From positions 20,372 through 84,371 of the forward strand of contig NZ_JAFNPF010000003.1 in assembly GCF_026535915.1 (NCBI RefSeq): a stretch of 64,000 nucleotides of DNA. The letters are read 5' to 3'. Source of the stretch: Snodgrassella sp945267035 (lineage in GTDB: Bacteria > Pseudomonadota > Gammaproteobacteria > Burkholderiales > Neisseriaceae). Positions 8,046 to 17,796 of this stretch are shown one piece after another. Numbering within the stretch: the stretch's first letter is position 1; every line of letters starts with the position of its first letter. The position numbers were made by a program, and so were the translations under genes. The notes beneath the pieces were generated by a model that saw only the letters and a program-made list of their open reading frames with translations, was not told the origin of the DNA and did no database searches.

Positions 8046-10070
8046 ATGTGTGTTTATCTAATTATTGCTTTGGCTCCGCTCATTGGTTCCCTACTGGCCG
8101 GATTGGGCGGTAAGCTGATAGGCCGAAAAGGGGCGCACAGTGTCACCATCGCCGGCGTTGCCCTATCTGCCGTATTGTCGGCGTGGGTACTCTATGGCTT
8201 TATGACTGGCAGTAGGCAGCCATTTGATGAAAATGTCTATACATGGTTGACCATGGGCGGGCTGGATTTCTCCGTGGGATTTCTCATTGATACCCTCACC
8301 GCTACCATGCTGGTCATCGTAACCAGTGTCTCCCTGATGGTGCATATTTATACCATCGGCTACATGAGTGACGACGATGGTTACCAGCGTTTCTTCAGCT
8401 ATATTTCCCTGTTTACTTTCTCCATGCTGATGCTGGTGATGAGTAATAATTTCATCCAGTTATTTTTCGGCTGGGAAGCCGTAGGTCTGGTGTCTTATCT
8501 GCTGATTGGTTTTTATTACAAACGCGACAGTGCCATCTTTGCTAACCTGAAAGCCTTTCTGGTCAACCGTGTTGGTGACTTCGGCTTTGTGCTGGGTATT
8601 GGTCTGATTCTGGCTTATTTTGGCGGCAGTCTGCGCTATGCCGATGTATTCCAGCACATCGATCAAGTCAAAAACGCCACCATTGAACTGATTGCCGGCC
8701 ATCCATGGTCACTGATTACCGTGACCTGTATTTTGCTGTTTGTCGGTGCCATGGGTAAATCAGCCCAGTTTCCATTACATGTATGGTTGCCGGACTCGAT
8801 GGAAGGCCCGACACCAATTTCTGCTCTGATTCATGCCGCTACCATGGTGACCGCTGGTATCTTCATGGTAGCGCGCATGTCACCATTGTATGAATTATCT
8901 GATACTGCGCTTGGTGTCATCATGGTTTCCGGTACCATCACCGCACTATTTATGGGCTTTTTAGGCATGATTCAGCACGACATCAAACGTGTGATTGCTT
9001 ATTCCACCCTGTCGCAGTTAGGCTATATGACCGTAGCACTGGGTGCCTCTGCCTACAATATTGCTGTCTTCCATGTGATGACCCATGCTTTCTTCAAAGC
9101 ACTGTTATTTCTGGCAGCCGGTAGTGTGATTATGGGCATGCATCATGATCAAGATATGCGCCACATGGGTGGACTGCGTAAATACATGCCAGTAACGTGG
9201 ATTTGCATGTTGATTGGTTCTTTGTCTCTGATTGGTACGCCATTCTTCTCCGGTTTTTATTCCAAAGATTCCATCATCGATGCGGTAAAAGCTTCAACAC
9301 TGCCTTTTAGCAGCTTTGCTTATGTGGCACTGGTAGCCAGTGTATTTGTCACCGCTTTCTATTCCTTCCGCCTGTATTTTCTGGTGTTCCATGGTGAAGA
9401 AAAATGGCGTCAGGGCGGACAGGACGAACATCATCACGGTGAGGAGCACCATGGTCTGCGTCCACAGGATAATCCACATGAAAGCCCGCTGGTGGTGACT
9501 ATTCCGCTGATTTTACTGGCGATCCCATCGGTGTTTGTCGGTATGTGGGCAATCAAACCGATGCTCTTCAGCGATTTTTACCATAATGTCATTTTCATCA
9601 ACAGTGCTGCCCACCCTGCATTGGCCACCGTAACAGAAGAATACCACGGTATTTTTGCTATGGCTGTGCACAGCTTGACTACACCAGTGTTATGGCTGGT
9701 CATTGCCGGTGTGGTTCTGGCCTGGTTTTTCTACCTGAAAAAGCCACAGATTCCGGCGCGGATTGTGGCTTCCATCCGTCCGATATATACCTTGTTGGAC
9801 AACAAATACTATTTGGATGCTCTTTACTACAACGTTTTTGCCAGAGGCAGCCGAGTGCTGGGAACGCTGTTCTGGAAAGTTGGTGATGTGCTCATCATCG
9901 ATAAACTAATTGTTAACGGTGCTGCGCGTGTTGTGGCTACAGTGGCTGCACTGGTGCGGCGAATTCAAACCGGCTACCTCTATACCTATGCCACTGCCAT
10001 GGTGCTGGGTGTATTTGTATTGGTGGCATGGACATTCTGGCCGTTGCTGAAATCCATGTTCGGCGGTTAA
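8046..10070 (+). CDS. nuoL: NADH-quinone oxidoreductase subunit L (ND5-like antiporter subunit)
   Basis: NuoL is the distal antiporter-like proton-pumping subunit with the long lateral helix at its C terminus. Conserved features are FFGWEAVGLVSYLLIGF (with the key glutamate), the KSAQFPLHVWLPDSMEGPTP stretch with the pump lysine, and HVMTHAFFKALLFLAAG. The 674-residue length is normal. A histidine-rich loop (about residues 459-477, near DEHHHGEEHHG) lies between membrane segments and has no assigned role. Confidence 0.97.
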   Translation: MCVYLIIALAPLIGSLLAGLGGKLIGRKGAHSVTIAGVALSAVLSAWVLYGFMTGSRQPFDENVYTWLTMGGLDFSVGFLIDTLTATMLVIVTSVSLMVHIYTIGYMSDDDGYQRFFSYISLFTFSMLMLVMSNNFIQLFFGWEAVGLVSYLLIGFYYKRDSAIFANLKAFLVNRVGDFGFVLGIGLILAYFGGSLRYADVFQHIDQVKNATIELIAGHPWSLITVTCILLFVGAMGKSAQFPLHVWLPDSMEGPTPISALIHAATMVTAGIFMVARMSPLYELSDTALGVIMVSGTITALFMGFLGMIQHDIKRVIAYSTLSQLGYMTVALGASAYNIAVFHVMTHAFFKALLFLAAGSVIMGMHHDQDMRHMGGLRKYMPVTWICMLIGSLSLIGTPFFSGFYSKDSIIDAVKASTLPFSSFAYVALVASVFVTAFYSFRLYFLVFHGEEKWRQGGQDEHHHGEEHHGLRPQDNPHESPLVVTIPLILLAIPSVFVGMWAIKPMLFSDFYHNVIFINSAAHPALATVTEEYHGIFAMAVHSLTTPVLWLVIAGVVLAWFFYLKKPQIPARIVASIRPIYTLLDNKYYLDALYYNVFARGSRVLGTLFWKVGDVLIIDKLIVNGAARVVATVAALVRRIQTGYLYTYATAMVLGVFVLVAWTFWPLLKSMFGG

Positions 10071-10107
10071 TTCAAGGCATTCAACTTAGTATTTTTAGGC
10101 TATAGAT

Positions 10108-11601
10108 ATGTACGATTACTTACTCAGTTTAGCGATTTGGCTGCCTATAGTGGCAGGAATCGTAGTACTGGCTACCGGTTTAGACCGGCACGCTGGGATA
10201 GCCAGAGTGCTGGCCTTAATCGGTGCACTGGTGTCTTTCCTCATCACCATACCGCTGTTCTGTAATTTTGACCGCTCAAACGGGGGCTTTCAATTCACAG
10301 AATTTCATGTCTGGATCGATAGCCTCAACATCAACTATGCCTTGGGCGTGGATGGTCTGTCCGTACTGTTTGTGATACTGAATAGCTTCACCACCTTGTT
10401 GGTGGTGCTGGCTGGCTGGCAGGTGATTCAAAAACGACCGGCACAGTATATGGCGGCGTTCTTGATTATGTCTGGTCTAATCAATGGTGCGTTTGCAGCC
10501 ATGGATGCCATTCTGTTTTATGTATTCTTCGAAGGCATGCTAATACCGATGTATCTGATTATCGGTATCTGGGGAGGTTCGCGACGCGTCTACGCTTCCA
10601 TCAAATTCTTCCTCTATACCCTGATGGGTTCATTGCTCATGCTGGTGGGTTTTGTTTACCTGTCTAATCAGACTGGTGGCTTTGCTATCGAAAGCTGGCA
10701 CAATATCAAACATCTGGCCATGACTGCACAGGTGCTGCTGTTTATCGGTTTTTTCCTGTCTTTTGCAGTGAAAGTACCCATGTGGCCGGTACATACATGG
10801 TTGCCGGATGCCCACGTCGAAGCACCAACTGGTGGTTCCATGGTGCTGGCGGCCATTACCCTAAAAATTGGTGGATATGGATTTCTGCGCTTTATGTTGC
10901 CGATTCTGCCGGATGCAGCACGCTATTTTGCCCCAGCAATTATTGTGCTGAGTCTGATTGCCGTGATTTATATTGGTATGGTGGCACTGGTACAAACCGA
11001 TATGAAAAAACTGGTGGCATATTCTTCTATTAGCCACATGGGATTTGTAACCCTAGGTTTTTTCCTGTTTACCGGTGGTTATCTAAATGATTGGGCATTT
11101 AAAGGTGCCATCATGCAGATGCTGTCACATGGCTTTGTTTCAGCAGCCATGTTTATGAGCATTGGTGTCATGTATGACCGCATGCATACCCGTGATATCT
11201 CCGCTTATGGTGGCGTGGTTAACAGCATGCCAATATTTGCCTCCTTTATGCTGCTGTTTGCCATGGCCAATGCTGGTCTACCCGGTACTTCCGGCTTTGT
11301 GGGTGAATTCATGGTGATTGTCGGTGCGGTAAAAACCAATTTCTGGATTGGCGCACTAGCGGCACTGACCCTGATTTATGGTGCTGCCTATACTCTGTGG
11401 ATGTTTAAACGGGTAATTTTTGGTGCCATCAAAAACCCTGAAGTGGCGCAATTAAAAGATGTGAATAAACGCGAACTGCTTATTCTGGTGATTTTGGCCG
11501 TAGCGGTACTTGGTTTTGGTCTATATCCCGAACCCTTCATCGCCGTCGTGCATCAGGCAGCTAATGATTTAATTGTCCAAGCGGCACAAAGCAAACTGTA
11601 A
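10108..11601 (+). CDS. nuoM: NADH-quinone oxidoreductase subunit M (ND4-like antiporter subunit)
   Basis: NuoM is the second antiporter-like proton-pumping subunit. Visible hallmarks are the FFEGMLIPMYLIIGIWGG segment with the functional glutamate, the VKVPMWPVHTWLPDAHVEAP stretch with the pump lysine, and the SHGFVSAAMFMSIGV helix. The 497-residue length and about fourteen hydrophobic segments fit the family. It is followed after 10 bases by nuoN. Confidence 0.97.
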   Translation: MYDYLLSLAIWLPIVAGIVVLATGLDRHAGIARVLALIGALVSFLITIPLFCNFDRSNGGFQFTEFHVWIDSLNINYALGVDGLSVLFVILNSFTTLLVVLAGWQVIQKRPAQYMAAFLIMSGLINGAFAAMDAILFYVFFEGMLIPMYLIIGIWGGSRRVYASIKFFLYTLMGSLLMLVGFVYLSNQTGGFAIESWHNIKHLAMTAQVLLFIGFFLSFAVKVPMWPVHTWLPDAHVEAPTGGSMVLAAITLKIGGYGFLRFMLPILPDAARYFAPAIIVLSLIAVIYIGMVALVQTDMKKLVAYSSISHMGFVTLGFFLFTGGYLNDWAFKGAIMQMLSHGFVSAAMFMSIGVMYDRMHTRDISAYGGVVNSMPIFASFMLLFAMANAGLPGTSGFVGEFMVIVGAVKTNFWIGALAALTLIYGAAYTLWMFKRVIFGAIKNPEVAQLKDVNKRELLILVILAVAVLGFGLYPEPFIAVVHQAANDLIVQAAQSKL

Positions 11602-11611
11602 GGAAATGTGA

Positions 11612-13054
11612 ATGAACTGGACAGATTTAACAATAATTCCCGCTGTACCGGAATTGGTGCTAACTGGCGTACTGTTTGCCGTACTGCTGGTAGATTTATG
11701 GCTGAACGACCGTCAACGCTGGATAACCTGTACCCTGTCTGTTATCGGCCTGATTTTGACCGCTGTAGTGCAGTGTCTGGTGTGGAAACAGCAGCCACAA
11801 TATGCCTTCCACGACATGTTTGTGCTTGATGGCATGGCTCAATTGGCCAAATTATGTATGTATGGATTGGTGATAGCCGTTTTTATCTACAGTCAGGCTT
11901 ATCTTCGTGCCAGAAATATTTATCAGGGTGAATTTTACACTTTGACCTTGTTTGCTCTGTTGGGCATGAACATCATGGTTTCTGCATGCCATTTCTTAAC
12001 CTTGTATGTTGGGTTGGAATTATTGTCACTGGCGTTGTATGCCTTGATAGCTCTGCAACGCGATAGTGCTCAGGCGGCAGAAGCGGCGCTGAAATATTTT
12101 GTTCTCGGTGCATTGGCTTCCGGAATACTGCTGTATGGTATTTCTCTGGTCTATGGTGCAACGGGTACTTTGCAGTTGCAGCAAGTACTGGCTGCCAGTC
12201 AGGAAACCACCAATCCATGGTTACTAAAACTAGGCGTAGTATTTATTGTAGCCGGTATCGTATTTAAGCTGGGTGCTGTGCCTTTCCATATGTGGGTACC
12301 CGATGTGTATCAGGGCGCGCCAACTGCAGTGACTGCACTGGTCGGTACGGCGCCAAAAATCGCCGCCACCGTATTTGCATTCCGCATTCTGGTGTATGGT
12401 CTGCTGACGCAATGGGAAAGCTGGCGCGAATTGTTACTGCTGTTGGGTATAGCTTCATTGTTTATCGGTAATCTCGCCGCCATCATGCAAACCTGTATCA
12501 AGCGTATGCTCGGTTTCTCTACCGTGGCACATATGGGCTTTATCCTGCTGGCGCTGTTGGCTGGCGAAGTCGGCTGCACCGCTGCCATGTACTATGCCAT
12601 TACCTACGCTTTAATGGCTTCTGTGGCCTTTGCCATTTTGATGCTGTTATCCACGAAAGATATCGAATGCCAGAACATCAGCGATCTGGCCGGTTTGAAT
12701 CAGAAAAATGCCTGGTATGCGTTCTTAATGCTGTTGGCGATGTTCTCCATGGCCGGCATTCCACCCTTAATGGGCTTCTATGCCAAACTGGCGGTTATCA
12801 AAGCATTGCTTTCTAGTGGCTATGTATGGGTTTCAGTGTATGCAGTGGTGATGTCATTAATTGGTGCGTTTTACTATCTGCGTGTGGTGAAAACCATGTA
12901 TTTCGACACCTCAGATAGCGTGGCTGCACCTAATTGCAACATGTCTTGGTTGGGAAAAGTGGTTTTATCCGTCAATGGTTTATTGCTGTTGATCTGGGGC
13001 ATTGTACCGGATGGCGTGATGGCATGGTGTGTTCAGGCCTTAACCCAGAGTTAA
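11612..13054 (+). CDS. nuoN: NADH-quinone oxidoreductase subunit N (ND2-like antiporter subunit)
   Basis: NuoN is the proximal antiporter-like subunit and the last gene of the nuo operon. It shows the ELLSLALYALIAL helix with the pump glutamate and FKLGAVPFHMWVPDVYQGAP with the pump lysine. The ribosome site AAGGAAA lies just before the chosen ATG. At 480 residues it has the usual length. I see no clear intrinsic terminator in the 635 bases that follow. Confidence 0.97.
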   Translation: MNWTDLTIIPAVPELVLTGVLFAVLLVDLWLNDRQRWITCTLSVIGLILTAVVQCLVWKQQPQYAFHDMFVLDGMAQLAKLCMYGLVIAVFIYSQAYLRARNIYQGEFYTLTLFALLGMNIMVSACHFLTLYVGLELLSLALYALIALQRDSAQAAEAALKYFVLGALASGILLYGISLVYGATGTLQLQQVLAASQETTNPWLLKLGVVFIVAGIVFKLGAVPFHMWVPDVYQGAPTAVTALVGTAPKIAATVFAFRILVYGLLTQWESWRELLLLLGIASLFIGNLAAIMQTCIKRMLGFSTVAHMGFILLALLAGEVGCTAAMYYAITYALMASVAFAILMLLSTKDIECQNISDLAGLNQKNAWYAFLMLLAMFSMAGIPPLMGFYAKLAVIKALLSSGYVWVSVYAVVMSLIGAFYYLRVVKTMYFDTSDSVAAPNCNMSWLGKVVLSVNGLLLLIWGIVPDGVMAWCVQALTQS

Positions 13055-13689
13055 TGCCTGGCAGTACAAAAGTGATTAAGCTGCTAAGGCTAATTCAGTC
13101 TCGCTGCACAAATCGAACAGGTTGCATGGTAATATTAAAAAACAAAAATCATCTAAGCAGAGATTGTCAACTGCATGATTGTGATACTGCTTCAGTTTAA
13201 TAAGATGACTTTTAGCCGCTAAAGTTTTGCTAAGTGAGTATGTTAAGCATTCCAGATAAAGAAAATCAAATACAAAAGCTATGCTAACAACTTAATTTTA
13301 AACGGCTTAATATCCTGATTGATTGTTGCAAAATAACGCTTACCAAATCTATACTTTGTAAACAGCTACAAATTAAAAAAGGAATTGAATATTACAATTG
13401 ATTCAGATGAACAACAACAAATGGGCAAAGCACCATTTCACTAGTCATAAAAAAAGCTGTTGCTGTAAAAACTATGCCACATTGTTTATGAGCTGGTGCC
13501 ACACCATCTGACTGCAGATAAATATAAATCAAATTTTAACCGCTTTTTTTCCATCGACATTGTGGGTTGAATCGTGACAAACTGAAGTCAAAATCATAAA
13601 CTCGCTTTTGTTCATTAACTGGCTTATCAAACAAAATTGTAGCGAGTAAAATAACCAACTCAAAATAACACAGCAATGGCGTAACTACC
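13055..13689. other. Gene-free stretch between nuoN and proB
   Basis: About 635 bases separate the complex I operon from proB. The composition drops sharply in GC relative to nuo. I found no convincing open frame or RNA gene and no strong terminator; the proB promoter presumably lies in its right part. Confidence 0.6.
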
Positions 13690-14820
13690 GTGAAAACAGC
13701 AGAATATGATATTCGTCAGGCTAAAAGCGTGGTGATAAAAGTGGGTTCCAGTTTAGTGACCGATGGGGGACATGGAGTAGACCAAAAAGCGTTAGCCAAT
13801 TGGGCTAAACAGATTGCTGAATTAAAAAAGCAGGGTATTAAAGTCGTTTTGGTTTCCAGTGGAGCCATCGCAGAAGGCATGAAACGACTTGGCTGGAAAG
13901 TACGTCCCAAAGCTTTAAATGAATTGCAAGCTGCGGCAGCTGTTGGACAAATGGGGTTGGCGCAAGCGTATGAAGTGGCTTTTGAAGCGCATCAGATCCA
14001 AACTGCACAGATTCTGCTAACCCATGATGATTTGAGCCATCGTACTCGCTATCTGAATTCTCGCAGCACCATTCGTACATTGCTAAATCAACATGTCGTT
14101 CCGATCATTAATGAAAATGATACTGTAACCATCGATGAAATCAAACTTGGCGATAACGATACCCTCGGCGCCTTAGTCACCAATCTGATTGAAGCTGATT
14201 TGCTCATCATACTGACAGATCAAAACGGATTGTATGACAGTGACCCACGTCATAATCCCAATGCGCAATTTATCGCGCAGATCGCGGCCAGTCATCCCGA
14301 TTTAGAGTCCATGGCTGGCGGGGCTGGCAGCAGTGTGGGCACTGGTGGTATGTATACCAAAGTTTTGGCGGCTAGACGTGCTGCTTCAAGTGGTGCTGCT
14401 ACCTATATAGCTAATGGACATGCAGAAAACGTGTTGTTGCGTTTACTGGCCGGAGAGCAACAAGGAACCCTATTCACTCCTGATGACAACAGATTGAGTG
14501 CCAGACAACAATGGTTGTCAGGGCAGTTACAACTTGCCGGAAAAGTGACTATTGATCAAGGAGCCGTACAAGCACTAATAGGGCAACATTCCAGTTTATT
14601 ACCGGTTGGTTGTGTCGCTGTTAACGGGCATTTTGAACGCGGTGCTTTAGTCGCTGTGTGTGACTGCTCAGGTGCAGAAGTGGCCAGAGGTCTGATAAAT
14701 TACAATGATCGTGAAATCACCAAATTATTACAGCAGCCATCGCAGGCAATTGAACAATTACTAGGATATGTGGCTGAAGAAGAGTTGATTCACCGTGACA
14801 ATATGGTGCTGCAGCGCTAA
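13690..14820 (+). CDS. proB: Glutamate 5-kinase
   Basis: ProB phosphorylates glutamate with ATP, the first and feedback-controlled step of proline synthesis in the cytosol. The amino-acid kinase domain (about residues 10-260) has VVIKVGSSLVT, VSSGAIAEGM, INENDTVTIDEIKLGDND and GTGGMYTKVLAARRA. A C-terminal PUA domain occupies about residues 280-360. The 376-residue length is normal. The start is GTG with a weak ribosome site; no better start is available. proA is not adjacent. Confidence 0.96.
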   Translation: MKTAEYDIRQAKSVVIKVGSSLVTDGGHGVDQKALANWAKQIAELKKQGIKVVLVSSGAIAEGMKRLGWKVRPKALNELQAAAAVGQMGLAQAYEVAFEAHQIQTAQILLTHDDLSHRTRYLNSRSTIRTLLNQHVVPIINENDTVTIDEIKLGDNDTLGALVTNLIEADLLIILTDQNGLYDSDPRHNPNAQFIAQIAASHPDLESMAGGAGSSVGTGGMYTKVLAARRAASSGAATYIANGHAENVLLRLLAGEQQGTLFTPDDNRLSARQQWLSGQLQLAGKVTIDQGAVQALIGQHSSLLPVGCVAVNGHFERGALVAVCDCSGAEVARGLINYNDREITKLLQQPSQAIEQLLGYVAEEELIHRDNMVLQR

Positions 14821-14877
14821 AAGATCTTAGCAATTACGTTTCTGTTCACGAAGATGATTAGCAGATAGAATTCATAT

Positions 14878-14893
14878 CGCCCAAACATGGGCG
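14878..14893 (+). terminator. Short hairpin after proB, possible weak terminator
   Basis: CGCCCA and TGGGCG form a 6-base-pair stem with a 4-base loop about 57 bases after the proB stop. Only GTTTG follows instead of a full T-run, so termination is uncertain. Confidence 0.35.
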
Positions 14894-15079
14894 GTTTGCA
14901 AAAATTCCCCCTATCTAGGCAACAGAACTTGATCAAATTCATTGATGCTATTGTATTGTTGTAATTATTCGATAAATCTATCAAAATTAAAGTTAAGAAA
15001 ATAACAATAGGTTGAATTGGTTAGTATAACAATTGGGTTGCTGAACGACAAAATTTCCATCCCCAAACCTACGCAAAGA

Positions 15080-15538
15080 CTATTGAATTTCAGATCCATC
15101 ATGATGATTGGTTTGATCACTGAAATACCAAAAAGTGAGATATAAAACCAATGATGCTAAAGGGATAATCAGTAAATCAACCCTTTTGAAGAAATTTTCG
15201 AGCGAAAAACATATCAATGTATTGGGAAACCAGCAGATCGTACCAATCACAATGATTATTTTCCACGAACGATCCGAAGGCAGATTGAATACCCATCCAA
15301 TAATCATGACCAGAAAAATAATGGAGGAAAAAAACGCCATAACGCCTAAAGTAAAGGTGAAAATTTCATTAACAGTAATCCGTTCATGCAAAGTTAGAAC
15401 GCGTAAAAACCGCAACAAAGGAAAATTTTCATTTTCTCCCACAATTCCATAAATAAAACAGGGTAAGCCCATAATGATGGCACTGATAGAACAGAGCAGT
15501 CGTCTTACCAGAATTTTACTAGAATATTCTTTTTCCAT
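15080..15538 (-). CDS. Hypothetical four-helix membrane protein
   Basis: I do not recognise a family. From the ATG at 15538 the product has 152 residues with about four hydrophobic segments (near residues 12-32, 55-80, 90-110 and 118-138) and a polar His/Asp-rich tail. A TTG start 18 codons upstream would extend it, but its context is no better, so I used the ATG. It stands alone between proB (opposite strand) and the phage-type regulators, and is AT-rich. Likely an inner-membrane protein of accessory type; function unknown. Confidence 0.6.
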   Translation of the reverse strand: MEKEYSSKILVRRLLCSISAIIMGLPCFIYGIVGENENFPLLRFLRVLTLHERITVNEIFTFTLGVMAFFSSIIFLVMIIGWVFNLPSDRSWKIIIVIGTICWFPNTLICFSLENFFKRVDLLIIPLASLVLYLTFWYFSDQTNHHDGSEIQ

Positions 15539-16524
15539 TTTTATTATTCTCGTTGCCACATGGTTTTGATTTAAAAACAATGAAAAAATCAAAAATTGAC
15601 ATCACTTTTAATATCACAGCAAATCAGATTTAACTACAAGATCAAAAGCATAATTACCAAATCATTCGATTGCTATATTCTAACTTACGTTAGCCTAAAT
15701 TTACAATACTTTATTTTAAATCCCATCATAATATACAAAACCTTATCCGTTATATATTAAAATTGAATTTAAATATTTAATATTTAAAAGAAATATATTT
15801 TTATGGTATGTGCAAAAAAAAGACAAGTTTATTTTGAAACGTGTATCGTGTATTGATACTAAATTGCTCATATAGTAAAGATTCGATAAATATTTATGTA
15901 AAATTAATTCTATTATGTCAAATAAATTCTAATATTCGTGTTAATTCTGTATAAATCATGTTTCATGATCATAATGAGAAAAAAAAGATATCTTCCTTAC
16001 GCAAATTTTATTCTTAAGCCAATTTAGTGTGGCCAATAAAGACCATGTCACTCTGAAATCAACTTAAATCCAACATAAGTTGAGTACAGAAACAGATAAA
16101 GAACTGAATTGATCGTTCGGCCTAACAAGCAACCAAATTGAGATAAATCCATGGGTAGTAGAGAAAAAGCACAGATATAGGTTTTAATAATACGTACCCA
16201 TTCACTCTAGGTTTATCTAGAAGTAAAACCAAATAAAGTCATGGGTAATTTAATAAACAGAATAGAGGTATGAACTTTTGCTTGAGCAAACGTTGATCAA
16301 TTGCATTAGATTTTAAGACGATTATCTATCGATAGACTTGAAACCAACATCCTTTTTGCCAGCCACCTCGAACTTATCTTGCCAAAACAAGAAAAGCCTA
16401 AATCTGGCAATTAACCCTATACTCTAAATCTTGTTTTGATTTTAGCCATTTAGATAAGGGTTAATCTGCTCGCTCAGATGACAACAATGGTAGATTTTTC
16501 CTTTTACTTACCCCTGTTGGTTAA
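15539..16524. other. AT-rich gene-free stretch
   Basis: Roughly 990 bases without a supportable gene. It is rich in A/T and contains many stops in all frames. No RNA gene, repeat family or clear terminator was recognised. It may be degraded mobile DNA, given the phage-type regulators that follow, but no identifiable remnant remains. Confidence 0.55.
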
Positions 16525-16788
16525 TTATCTACTACTCTCCGACGATTCTGGTAGAATAGGTCGATAATTTCGACGCGCGTAGCGAGAAGGCCAAATTTGT
16601 TCCGGTGGTACACCGATGACCTTAGCTATGATTTTTTCACCCTTTAAATAAGGCATTTGTAATGCCGTTTTTAAAGTGTTAGAACTTAGCCCAACCTCAC
16701 GCGACAATGCAGCAATAGACCACCCCTTTTTTTTTAATGCTGCAACTATATCAGCACGATGCCAGTCTGCTGAATTTTTTTGCATCAT
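16525..16788 (-). CDS. Ner/Nlp-like winged helix-turn-helix regulator
   Basis: This 87-residue protein resembles the Ner family of Mu-like phages and the related Nlp/SfsB proteins, small DNA-binding proteins that control early transcription. The N-terminal half has the helix-turn-helix WHRADIVAALKKKGWS then LSREVGLSSNTLKTAL, and the VIGVPPEQIWPSRY segment is characteristic. GGAG lies 6 bases before its ATG. It is divergent from a CI-type repressor at 17001, the arrangement of a lysogeny switch. Whether it acts on the host or is a phage remnant cannot be told from sequence. Confidence 0.85.
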   Translation of the reverse strand: MMQKNSADWHRADIVAALKKKGWSIAALSREVGLSSNTLKTALQMPYLKGEKIIAKVIGVPPEQIWPSRYARRNYRPILPESSESSR

Positions 16789-16834
16789 GACTTACTCCAT
16801 CGGTTAACATGATTTAATTAACTTTTGGATATAT

Positions 16835-16873
16835 TACTAAACAAAAGTAAGCTGCACAACCTTTTGTTTAGTA
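16835..16873. promoter_or_regulatory. 13-base inverted repeat, probable operator
   Basis: TACTAAACAAAAG (16835-16847) is matched exactly by its reverse complement at 16861-16873, with a 13-base spacer. It lies just upstream of the Ner-like gene, in the intergenic space shared with the divergent repressor. Partial copies of the same half-site recur at 16946-16955 and 16960-16970. The position suggests operators for one or both regulators; this is inference. Confidence 0.65.
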
Positions 16874-16882
16874 TTTTTTTTG

Positions 16883-16894
16883 TGTATCGATACA
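16883..16894. promoter_or_regulatory. Perfect 12-base palindrome between divergent regulators
   Basis: TGTATCGATACA is a perfect dyad midway between the Ner-like gene and the repressor. It differs in sequence from the ACTTTTGTTTAG-type sites around it, so it could be a second operator class. No experimental link is known to me. Confidence 0.45.
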
Positions 16895-17000
16895 AATGTT
16901 TATAACTTTTTGTTTTGATTAAATTTAAATCTAACAAAAAAATAAACTTTTGTTAAGTTTTTTGTTTAGTCGCTTATTTCTAAACAAGAGGGTTTAGAAT

Positions 17001-17726
17001 ATGAATAATTCATTCAAGGACAGGCTTACTGTTTTATTTTCGAATGACACAATGACGACCATCGCGTCAAAAATTGGTATTTCACAAGTTGGATTGTTTA
17101 AAATTTTTAATAAAGGTACACTACCAAAAGCAGAAACATTATTAAAAATCAATGAAATAACTGGATGTGATTTAAATTGGCTAATGACCGGTGAAGGTTC
17201 GCCTTTCCTCAATGAAAATAACACTGACACATCAATCCAATCAAATAATATGCCCCATTCGGCGATATATGATGTTATTGGAAAACCTGTTGATATTGAT
17301 GAATTTGTTTTTATACCTCGTTATAACATCGACGTTTCCGCAGGTCATGGAAGCATGCCTGACGATGAAGAATCTCACTTAGTAATAGCATTTAGAAAAT
17401 ACTGGATAATCAATTACCTCAACGCTAACCCTAAAGATTTGAGTGTTTTAAGAATTAAAGGTGATAGCATGCAGGGGGTGTTAAATAATGGCGATAACAT
17501 ACTGATTAATCGTAGAAAAAATAAACCCCAAGATGGCTTATATGTATTACGCATCGATGGTAGTTTATTTGCTAAACGCCTACAAATTTTGCCTGATAAT
17601 AAACTACTGATCAAATCAGCCAATAAAGAGTATGAATCTTTTACCGTGGATCTGAAAACGCCGCCTGACGATTTCAAAATAATTGGATCGATTGAATGGT
17701 TTGGTCGTCAAATAAACAATTTTTAA
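17001..17726 (+). CDS. CI-type phage repressor with S24 self-cleaving peptidase domain
   Basis: This 241-residue protein has an N-terminal helix-turn-helix DNA-binding domain (about residues 15-65) and a C-terminal LexA/CI-type S24 domain (about 105-238). The catalytic pair is visible as Ser156 in GDSMQG and Lys192 in LFAKRL, and an Ala114-Gly115 bond in SAGHG is the likely self-cleavage site. That predicts RecA-triggered inactivation, as in prophage induction. It is preceded by a GAGGG ribosome site and by repeated TTTTGTTTAG elements. No integrase, transposase or structural phage gene lies nearby. Confidence 0.9.
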   Translation: MNNSFKDRLTVLFSNDTMTTIASKIGISQVGLFKIFNKGTLPKAETLLKINEITGCDLNWLMTGEGSPFLNENNTDTSIQSNNMPHSAIYDVIGKPVDIDEFVFIPRYNIDVSAGHGSMPDDEESHLVIAFRKYWIINYLNANPKDLSVLRIKGDSMQGVLNNGDNILINRRKNKPQDGLYVLRIDGSLFAKRLQILPDNKLLIKSANKEYESFTVDLKTPPDDFKIIGSIEWFGRQINNF

Positions 17727-17753
17727 TTTTCATTTCAGCTTTTATATAAGCTT

Positions 17754-17796
17754 GGTGTACAACCAAATCTTAGAGTTGTACACCCATTCGTTTTTT
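17754..17796 (+). terminator. Probable intrinsic terminator after the repressor
   Basis: GGTGTACAAC (17754-17763) pairs exactly with GTTGTACACC (17775-17784). A T6 run follows at 17791-17796 after a 6-base gap. The gap makes it a less than ideal terminator, but the 10-base-pair stem is perfect. Confidence 0.65.

Noticed and set aside
12934..13200. Frame overlapping the end of nuoN
   Set aside because: It lies mostly inside nuoN in another frame and has no ribosome site.
15841..15865. Repeated GTATCGTGTATTGATAC-like motif as a second operator
   Set aside because: Only an imperfect dyad, about 700 bases away from the regulators, and without a neighbouring promoter or gene.
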